Shown here in pieces: positions 25,446 to 30,234 of a stretch of DNA of 30,234 nt; within the stretch, counting starts at the first letter, position 1; each line of letters starts with the position of its first letter. The position numbers were made by a program, and so were the translations under genes. Source of the stretch: Aliitabrizicola sp031425325 (GTDB taxonomy: Bacteria; Pseudomonadota; Alphaproteobacteria; Rhodobacterales; Rhodobacteraceae); contig JANPJD010000179.1 in the NCBI GenBank assembly GCA_031425325.1, positions 1 through 30,234 on the forward strand, given 5' to 3'. The notes under the pieces were generated by a model. That model saw only the letters and a list, made by a program, of their open reading frames with translations, searched no databases and was not told the origin of the DNA.

Positions 25446-25988
25446 ATGAGCGATCCGGTGGCCGATCTTCTGCGACAGGTGGCGACCGAGGACCGCGCGG
25501 CGTTCCGCGCGCTCTACGCCGCGACGTCGGCGAAACTCTTCGGTACGCTGACCCGTATCCTTGGAACACGGTCCGAGGCGGAAGATGCGGTGCAGGAGGT
25601 CTATACGAAGGTCTGGCTCAACGCCCGCCGGTTCGACCCGGGCCGGGGTGCCGGGATGACATGGCTGATCGCCATCGCACGCAACCACGCCATCGACCGC
25701 ATCCGCTCCCGCCCCGATGCCCGCCCGTCCGATGACGAGGATGCCCTCGATGCCGTCGCCGACACGCGGCCCGGCGTTGAAAGCCGACTCGTGGCGATGG
25801 GCGAGACGCAGCGGCTTGTGGACTGCTTCGCCGAGCTTGAGCCCGACCGCGCTCGGGCGATCCGGGGGGCCTATCTCGACGGGCAGTCCTATCAGGCGCT
25901 GGCCGACCGCTCCGGCGTTCCCGTCAACACCATGCGGACCTGGCTGCGCCGCGCGCTGATCGCACTGAGGGAGTGCGTGGACCGATGA
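25446..25988 (+). CDS. ECF sigma factor, SigK-like
   Basis: A 180-residue extracytoplasmic-function sigma factor. Region 2 covers about 15-90. It has FRALYAATSAKLFGTLTRILG, the core-binding AEDAVQEVYTKVW, and the -10 recognition stretch GMTWLIAIARNHAIDRIR. Region 4 covers about 120-175 and contains YLDGQSYQALADRSGVPVNTMRTWLRRAL, the helix-turn-helix that reads the -35 box. Pairing with an RskA-type anti-sigma factor and a fasciclin gene is like SigK of mycobacteria. The ATG at 25446 begins 39 bases after the RamA-like gene. Its stop overlaps the ATG of the anti-sigma gene (ATGA), a standard sigma/anti-sigma arrangement. Confidence 0.93.
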   Translation: MSDPVADLLRQVATEDRAAFRALYAATSAKLFGTLTRILGTRSEAEDAVQEVYTKVWLNARRFDPGRGAGMTWLIAIARNHAIDRIRSRPDARPSDDEDALDAVADTRPGVESRLVAMGETQRLVDCFAELEPDRARAIRGAYLDGQSYQALADRSGVPVNTMRTWLRRALIALRECVDR

Positions 25989-26632
25989 CCGACCGCGACA
26001 CCCTGCCACCCGATGACGAGGCCGACGCGCTGGCCGCCGAGTATGTGCTGGGCGTTCTGGCGATGGACGAGCGCATGGCCGTCGAGGCGCGGCTTCGCAA
26101 CGATGCCACGTTTGCCGCCCGCGTCGCCGCGTGGGAGGCGCGGCTGTCCGGCATGAACGACGAGTTCCCCGAACTGCCGCCGCCCGACCTTCTGCCCCGG
26201 ATCGAGGCGCGCCTCTTCCCGGTCGCGCCGCGCCGCAGGGTTGGCTGGGGCTGGCTCGGCGGTCTGGCCCTGGCCGGATCGGTCGCCGTGGCGATCCTCG
26301 TCGGACGCCCCGCCGAGCCGGTCCTGCGCGCCACGCTGACCGCGCCGGAGACGGCGCTTATCTTCGAGGCCGAGGTTGCAAGGGACGGCATGCTGACCCT
26401 TGCGCGCGTCGCCGGAGCCGAGGCCGAGCCTGGCCGCGACTACCAGCTTTGGGCCATCGGTGCGGCGGGGGTGCCTAAGCCGCTGGGCCTCGTCGAGGGG
26501 GCCGAGGTCACGCTCGCCGCGGCGGTCGCGGCAGGCGAGACGCTGGCCGTCAGCCTCGAGCCCGACGGCGGCTCGACCACCGGCGCGCCGACGGGTCCGG
26601 TGCTCGTCACGGGCGTTTTGACGGACGGATGA
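25985..26632 (+). CDS. Anti-sigma factor, RskA family
   Basis: A 215-residue single-pass membrane protein that should hold the upstream ECF sigma factor inactive. The cytoplasmic part (1-85) has the anti-sigma motif AAEYVLGVL near 17-25 and a helix ending in VAAWEARLSGMN. One membrane helix spans about 86-107. The periplasmic RskA domain follows, with ALIFEAEVARDGMLTLARV, YQLWAIG and a PTGPVLVTGVL end. It lacks the zinc-binding HxxxCxxC motif of ChrR/ZAS anti-sigma factors, so a redox zinc switch is unlikely. Release by membrane proteolysis is the family model. It is coupled to the sigma gene by a 4-base overlap. Confidence 0.92.
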   Translation: MTDRDTLPPDDEADALAAEYVLGVLAMDERMAVEARLRNDATFAARVAAWEARLSGMNDEFPELPPPDLLPRIEARLFPVAPRRRVGWGWLGGLALAGSVAVAILVGRPAEPVLRATLTAPETALIFEAEVARDGMLTLARVAGAEAEPGRDYQLWAIGAAGVPKPLGLVEGAEVTLAAAVAAGETLAVSLEPDGGSTTGAPTGPVLVTGVLTDG

Positions 26633-26657
26633 CGAAGGCGTGATTGTGTGGGTGGCG

Positions 26658-26685
26658 TGAAACTTCGCCCGCCCAGCCTCCGTAG
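26658..26685 (+). promoter_or_regulatory. Candidate ECF-type promoter of the fasciclin gene
   Basis: TGAAACTT at 26658-26665 and CGTAG at 26681-26685 are 15 bases apart, matching the general form of ECF promoters (a GAAC-like -35 box and a CGTA-like -10 box). The site is about 50 bases before the fasciclin start. It is the natural target for the adjacent sigma factor, but I see no second copy of the motif before the sigma gene to confirm it. Confidence 0.4.
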
Positions 26686-26736
26686 CTTTGGGTGTGAGGG
26701 CCGGATGGCCTGCCACGAAGCAACAGGAGAAACGAC

Positions 26737-27552
26737 ATGAGCCCAATGATCCGCACGCTTGCCGCAACCACGACCTTCGCCGTCCTCGCGGCAGGCACCT
26801 CTTTCGCCGAGAACCCGATGGTCGGCGGCGCGGCGATGTACGAGAACAAGACCATCGTCGAGAATGCCGTGAACTCGGCCGATCACACGACCCTCGTCGC
26901 CGCTGTTCAGGCCGCGGGGCTGGTCGAGACGCTGTCGGGCGAAGGCCCGTTCACCGTCTTTGCGCCGACCAACGAGGCCTTCGCGAAGCTGCCCGCGGGC
27001 ACTGTCGAGACGCTTCTGAAGCCCGAGAACAAGGATCAGCTTACCAAGATCCTGACCTGTCACGTCGTTGCGGCGAATGCGCTGTCGGATGCCATCGTCA
27101 AGATGGTCGATGACGACAACGGCGCGCACCCCGTGACGACCGTGGGCGGCTGCGAGTTCACCGCCATGTACGAGGGCGACAAGATCATGATCAAGGACGG
27201 TCAAGGCAACGTAGCCAACGTGACCATCGCGGATGTGAAGCAGTCGAACGGCGTCATCCACGTCATCGACTCGGTGCTTCTGCCCGCCAGCTGCTCCCCA
27301 TCCCTGTCCGGACAACGCCCCCGGCCGGGCAGGGTGAACCGACCGTGCAGCGGAGCAGCGACATCGAACCGGTCGCCGCCTCGATTAAGGCCCGCTGCAC
27401 GGTCGGCCCTACCGTTTCGGCCGATTGTCCGGCCCCTCTGGATCGGGGGTCAGGCAAGCTGCCCCCTCTTCCGGGCATGGCCGAACGGCGGGCGGCGCGC
27501 AATTTCGGCGCGCCGCCCTTCGATCATGTCCGGCGCGGTCAGGCCGCCTTGA
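26737..27552 (+). CDS. Secreted fasciclin (FAS1)-domain protein with an abnormal C-terminal extension
   Basis: The normal part is residues 1-185: a signal peptide ending near SFA-E (residue 24) and one FAS1 domain with FTVFAPTNEAFAKLP and a final VIHVIDSVLLPAS. FAS1 domains act in adhesion outside the cell, and the mycobacterial SigK regulon contains fasciclin proteins MPT70 and MPT83. The frame does not stop after VLLPAS, where the family usually ends. Instead it runs another 86 residues, rich in Arg, Pro and Ser with codons rare here (TTA, CTA, CGA, AGG), and overlaps the convergent aminotransferase gene by 14 bases. The likely cause is loss of a stop at 27292-27294 (now TGC). AGGAGA stands before the ATG. 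Confidence 0.85.
   Translation: MSPMIRTLAATTTFAVLAAGTSFAENPMVGGAAMYENKTIVENAVNSADHTTLVAAVQAAGLVETLSGEGPFTVFAPTNEAFAKLPAGTVETLLKPENKDQLTKILTCHVVAANALSDAIVKMVDDDNGAHPVTTVGGCEFTAMYEGDKIMIKDGQGNVANVTIADVKQSNGVIHVIDSVLLPASCSPSLSGQRPRPGRVNRPCSGAATSNRSPPRLRPAARSALPFRPIVRPLWIGGQASCPLFRAWPNGGRRAISARRPSIMSGAVRPP
27308..27432. repeat. 125-bp nested palindrome after the fasciclin domain
   Basis: Three pairs of arms nest around one centre. Outermost, CCGGACAA at 27308-27315 matches TTGTCCGG at 27425-27432. The middle pair is CGGCCG at 27322-27327 and 27418-27423. Innermost, CCGACCGTGCAGCGG at 27339-27353 matches its exact complement at 27392-27406. A small GCGAC/GTCGC hairpin lies inside. It falls within the anomalous extension of the fasciclin frame. 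It may be a palindromic mobile or repeat element, or a structured RNA 3' end. No target-site duplication is obvious. Confidence 0.6.
27445..27518. terminator. Two terminator-like hairpins between the convergent fasciclin and aminotransferase genes
   Basis: GGGGG (27445-27449) pairs with CCCCC (27462-27466) with an inner CAG/CTG, and TCTT follows. A second, perfect 11-bp stem pairs GGGCGGCGCGC (27490-27500) with 27508-27518 and is followed by TTC. Their position between convergent genes fits a termination role. Neither has a full T-run, so efficiency is uncertain. Confidence 0.45.
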
Positions 27553-28933
27553 GCATCGAGTCCGCTTTCAGCCCCGCGTAGCACTCGTCGAGCGACTTCG
27601 TGGCGCGCTCGATCAGTACGTCGATCTCGGCGGGCGTAATCACAAGCGGCGGCGAGATGATCATGCGATCACCGACATGGCGCATCACGAGGTTGTTGGC
27701 AAAGCAGCGCTCGCGGCAACGGAAACCGACCTTGCCCGCTTCCGAGGCAAACTTGGCCCTGCTCTCCTTGTGCGGCGTGAGCGCGATCGAGCCCATCAGC
27801 CCGACGAGTTTCGCCTCTCCGACAAGCGGATGGTCGACCATCTTCGCCCAGCGCTCGGCCAGATAGGGATGCGCCACGTCGCGAACATGGTCGATGATCC
27901 CCTCCTCGGCGATGATCCGCAGGTTTTCCAGCGCGACGGCCGCGGCGACCGGATGCCCCGAATAGGTGTAGCCGTGGTTGAAGTCGCCCGCCGCCCCGAC
28001 CGTGTGGGCGATCTCGTCGCAGACGATGCTGCCGCCGATCGGCTGGTAGCCCGAGGACAGACCCTTGGCGATGGTCATGATGTGCGGGCGGATGCCGAAG
28101 GTTTGGCTTCCGAACCAGTTGCCGGTGCGCCCGAAGCCGGTGATGACCTCATCCGCGATCAGCAGGATGCCATACTTGTCGACGATGCGCTGAATTTCGG
28201 GCCAGTAGGTCGAGGGTGGCACGATCACCCCGCCCGCGCCCTGGATCGGCTCTCCGATAAAGGCCGCGACGTTCTCGACGCCAAGCTCGAGGATCTTCTC
28301 CTCAAGCTCCCGCGCGCGCATCAGGCCGAACTCTTCCGGCGTCATGTCGCCGCCCTCGGCCCACCAATGCGGCTGGCCGATATGCACGATCCCGTCGATC
28401 ATCCCACCATGCGCGTGGATGTAGGTCATGCCCCCCAGGCTGCCGCCGCCCATGGTCGAGCCGTGATAGCCGTTCTTGCGGCTGATGATGACGCGCTTCG
28501 AAGGCTGACCCTTGATGTCCCAGTAGCGGCGCACGAGGCGGATGTTGGTGTCGTTCGCCTCGGACCCCGAGCCCGCGAAGAAGACATGGTTCAGATCGCC
28601 GGGGGCCAATTCGGCGATCTTGGCGGCAAGGGCAATGGCGGGCACATGAGTTGTCTGGAAGAAGGTGTTGTAATAGCTCAACTCTTCGATCTGGCGCTTG
28701 GCCACTTCGCCCAGTTCGGGCCGCCCGTAGCCGATGTTGACGCACCACAGCCCTGCCATCCCGTCGAGGATGCGGTTGCCTTCGCTGTCGGTCAGCCAGA
28801 CGCCCTTGGCGCGCGTGATGACCCGCGCACCCTTGGCGGCAAGCTCGGCCCCGGCGGTGAAGGGATGCATGTGATGGGCGGCATCGAGCGCCTGAAGGTC
28901 GGCGGTCGGCATGTGGTTGGTGATCTTGTTCAT
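27539..28933 (-). CDS. Class III aminotransferase (omega-amino acid or putrescine:pyruvate type)
   Basis: A PLP-dependent transaminase of 464 residues. The lysine that binds PLP is K290 in TIAKGLSSGYQPIGG. The cofactor aspartate is D261 in IADEVITGFGRTG. GSGSEANDTNIRL near 121-133 binds the phosphate. The N-terminal GLWCVNIGYGRPEL is typical of omega-transaminases that use pyruvate as acceptor, such as those for putrescine, beta-alanine or taurine. The donor cannot be fixed from sequence. The ATG at 28933 is chosen because GAGGGATGCG precedes it; the open frame upstream is not family-like. It lies 113 bases downstream of a GntR/FCD regulator gene on the same strand, with a 28-bp palindrome between, so it is probably the regulator's target. 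Confidence 0.9.
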   Translation of the reverse strand: MNKITNHMPTADLQALDAAHHMHPFTAGAELAAKGARVITRAKGVWLTDSEGNRILDGMAGLWCVNIGYGRPELGEVAKRQIEELSYYNTFFQTTHVPAIALAAKIAELAPGDLNHVFFAGSGSEANDTNIRLVRRYWDIKGQPSKRVIISRKNGYHGSTMGGGSLGGMTYIHAHGGMIDGIVHIGQPHWWAEGGDMTPEEFGLMRARELEEKILELGVENVAAFIGEPIQGAGGVIVPPSTYWPEIQRIVDKYGILLIADEVITGFGRTGNWFGSQTFGIRPHIMTIAKGLSSGYQPIGGSIVCDEIAHTVGAAGDFNHGYTYSGHPVAAAVALENLRIIAEEGIIDHVRDVAHPYLAERWAKMVDHPLVGEAKLVGLMGSIALTPHKESRAKFASEAGKVGFRCRERCFANNLVMRHVGDRMIISPPLVITPAEIDVLIERATKSLDECYAGLKADSMLKAA

Positions 28934-29027
28934 CGCATCCCTCGCGGCCGGGCCGTCGCAGTGCCGCACTGTGCGGGGACTCGCGAGCCTCGGGCTTCGA
29001 AGTGATCTTAGGGGCAATCGCAGCGTG

Positions 29028-29055
29028 GCGCAATAATTTGATCAAATTATTGCGC
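29028..29055. promoter_or_regulatory. 28-bp perfect palindrome, likely GntR operator before the aminotransferase
   Basis: The sequence from 29028 to 29055 is its own exact reverse complement, centred on TTTGATCAAA. It overlaps the last codons and stop of the GntR gene and lies about 95 bases upstream of the aminotransferase start. The same 10-base core is found before the GntR gene itself at 29717-29726. AT-rich palindromes with a TGATCA-like centre suit dimeric FadR/FCD-type regulators. It could in addition act as a hairpin terminator for the regulator transcript. Confidence 0.65.
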
Positions 29056-29697
29056 GAGCGCGGCGCGCACTTCGTCAATGCCCTGCGCGAGATCCTTGGC
29101 GATGGCCTCGGCCAGCCCGCGCGCATCGCCTGCGCGCATCGCGGCCAGCGCCTCCTCGTGCTGGTCGGGCAGGCCCAGCGCACCGGCATGCGCGCAAACG
29201 ACGCGCAGCGACGGGCCGAAGCGCAGCCAGAGCGAGCGGGCCATATCTTCGAGGATCGGCATCCGCGCGGCCTCGTAGAGCGTGAAGTGGAAACGGTGGT
29301 TGCCCGAAAGATAGCCCTGCACGTCGCCCGCCCGGATCGCGGTGTCGATGCTCGCGTCGATCGCCTCGAGCCGGGCGATCAGGTCGGACGACAGCCGCGC
29401 CGCCGCAAGCTCGGCCAGGCGCGGCTCGATCGTCAGGCGCGCGAAGGCCACCTGGTCGAGCGCCGAGGGCGTGAGTTCCGGCACCACCACGCGCCGGTTG
29501 CCGAGGAGCGAGAGCGCGCCCTCGGCGATGAGCCGCCGGATCGCCTCGCGCACCGGAGTCATGCCGGCGTCGAGGTCGCGGATCAGGCCCTGAATGGTGA
29601 CCGGCTGCCCCGGCTCGAGCGCGCCGTAAAGCACCATGTCGCGGAGGCGACCATAGGTCAGCTCATGCGTGGGGATCTTGCGGTCTTCGGCATTCAT
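29047..29697 (-). CDS. GntR-family transcriptional regulator (FCD domain)
   Basis: A 216-residue DNA-binding regulator. The winged helix-turn-helix covers about 10-75 (YGRLRDMVLYGALEPGQPV, then GMTPVREAIRRLIAEGAL, then a wing at NRRVVVPEL). The FCD ligand and metal domain covers about 80-205. Its acidic and histidine residues include E91, and H134 and H136 in NHRFHFTLYEAA, followed by the late CAHAGALGLPDQHEEAL. Such regulators usually sense an organic acid or amine linked to the neighbouring enzyme, here a transaminase substrate. TTTGATCAAA lies 20 bases before its start, and a larger palindrome with the same core lies before the aminotransferase gene. Autoregulation and control of the aminotransferase are likely. 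Confidence 0.92.
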   Translation of the reverse strand: MNAEDRKIPTHELTYGRLRDMVLYGALEPGQPVTIQGLIRDLDAGMTPVREAIRRLIAEGALSLLGNRRVVVPELTPSALDQVAFARLTIEPRLAELAAARLSSDLIARLEAIDASIDTAIRAGDVQGYLSGNHRFHFTLYEAARMPILEDMARSLWLRFGPSLRVVCAHAGALGLPDQHEEALAAMRAGDARGLAEAIAKDLAQGIDEVRAALAQ

Positions 29698-29716
29698 GGG
29701 CGCATCCCCGGCGGCA

Positions 29717-29726
29717 TTTGATCAAA
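29717..29726. promoter_or_regulatory. GntR operator core before the regulator gene
   Basis: TTTGATCAAA, a perfect 10-base palindrome, lies 20 bases upstream of the GntR start codon. It is identical to the centre of the 28-bp palindrome at 29028-29055. The position suits autorepression. The rest of the gap to 29933 holds no supported gene. It has a run of seven A at 29896-29902, which is a T-run on the minus strand after aroB and might be part of a weak terminator. Confidence 0.55.
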
Positions 29727-29933
29727 ACTAGGCCGGGGGTGCGGGGGGCGCAAGCGGCGAGGGATGAGCGGACCCGCGGATCGACCGGCAAACGCTCCGG
29801 TGGCGCGCTTCCGCGATCCGATTGCCGAAGGGTGCAAGCCCGCAGGCAAGGGGCGTGCCACAAGCCTGACGGCTGCAATCCGGCAAGGCCAGGGGAAAAA
29901 AAGCGCACGGATTGAAGCCCCCGAAGCCTCGGA

Positions 29934-30234
29934 CTACCGCCCCGCCAGCCCATCCCGCAGCACCGCGAGCACCGCCTCGCCCGGCACATCCTCGGCCACG
30001 AAGGCCTCGCCGATCCCGCGCGCAAGGATGAACCGCAGCCGTCCGTCGATCACCTTCTTGTCCTGACCCATCAGCGCCAGCAGCGCCTCGGGCCCCGGCA
30101 GGTCGCCCGGAATCTCGGCCATGTCGACCCGCATCCCCATCGCCCGCAGATGCGCCCGCACCCGGCCCGGCACCTCTTGCGCGCAAAGGCCCAGCCGCGC
30201 GCTGAGTTCGAACGCCAGAGCGCAGCCGATGGCG
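29934..30234 (-). CDS. aroB: 3-dehydroquinate synthase, C-terminal part (cut by the window edge)
   Basis: Only the last 100 residues are present; the gene continues past the right edge. AroB converts DAHP to 3-dehydroquinate, the second step of the shikimate pathway. The recognisable end includes AIGCALAFELSARLGL, then the segment MGMRVDMAEIPGDLP, and the family hallmark MGQDKKVIDGRLRFILARGIGEAFV. The stop is at 29934. No frameshift or missing residue is seen in the visible part. The gap to the GntR gene (236 bases) suggests aroB ends its own transcript here. The upstream partner aroK would lie outside the window. Confidence 0.93.
   Translation of the reverse strand, partial: AIGCALAFELSARLGLCAQEVPGRVRAHLRAMGMRVDMAEIPGDLPGPEALLALMGQDKKVIDGRLRFILARGIGEAFVAEDVPGEAVLAVLRDGLAGR

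Noticed and set aside
27308..27432. Integron attC site
   Set aside because: There are no R'/R'' core sites (GTTRRRY and RYYYAAC) at the ends, and there is no integrase or cassette gene nearby.
29764..30066. Plus-strand reading frame starting MSGPADRPANAP
   Set aside because: It has no recognisable domain, runs over the end of aroB, and its composition is typical of shadow frames.

Overview
The window is high-GC DNA from an alphaproteobacterium, almost certainly a member of the Rhodobacteraceae (Rhodobacterales). The evidence is the protein families present: a two-subunit acetolactate synthase of roseobacter type, CcmF/CcmH, an IalB-family protein, a methionine-synthase pterin domain encoded alone beside a RamA-like reactivase, and a Rhodobacteraceae-style GGGGGG/CCCCCC intergenic hairpin. 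There is no rRNA gene, so the genus cannot be fixed. I see no insertion sequence, prophage, CRISPR array or tRNA. This is chromosomal core and shell sequence.

Layout. 1-4.45 kb: carB and a Na+/Ca2+ antiporter. 4.45-7.2 kb: the branched-chain amino acid locus, with promoter, 14-residue Ile/Val leader peptide, attenuator-type terminator, ilvI/ilvB and ilvH/ilvN. 7.2-11.9 kb (minus strand): a small membrane protein, ccmH, ccmF and a HerA/YjgR-like ATPase. 11.9-12.3 kb: a structured intergenic region with two terminators, a 19-bp inverted repeat and a possible small RNA. 12.3-12.9 kb: an IalB-family periplasmic protein. 13.0-17.3 kb (minus): an envelope operon read ldt (YcbB-like) - lpxD - acp - KAS, facing a Tat-exported DUF882/MepK-like protein at 17.6-18.1 kb. 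18.2-20.0 kb (minus): ppx/gppA-like and rlmE.

20.2-25.4 kb (plus): a one-carbon/cobalamin cluster. It holds a small PF13769-type protein, a methylenetetrahydrofolate reductase, a stand-alone methyltetrahydrofolate-binding methyltransferase domain, a membrane protein and a ferredoxin/ASKHA (DUF4445, RamA-like) corrinoid reactivase. I read this as part of a dispersed methionine synthase whose cobalamin-binding and homocysteine domains lie outside the window. 25.4-27.3 kb: an ECF sigma factor, its RskA-type anti-sigma factor and a fasciclin-domain protein, the same trio as SigK-RskA-MPT70/83 in mycobacteria. The fasciclin gene appears to have lost its normal stop codon next to a long nested palindrome. 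27.5-29.7 kb (minus): a class III aminotransferase and a GntR/FCD regulator, with a shared TTTGATCAAA operator core upstream of each. 29.9-30.2 kb: the 3' end of aroB.

The most interesting signals are the Ile/Val attenuator, the split methionine synthase cluster, the altered fasciclin 3' end with its palindromic element, the paired GntR operators, and the structured 11.9-12.2 kb intergenic region. All functions are read from sequence and family knowledge. No database search was run.
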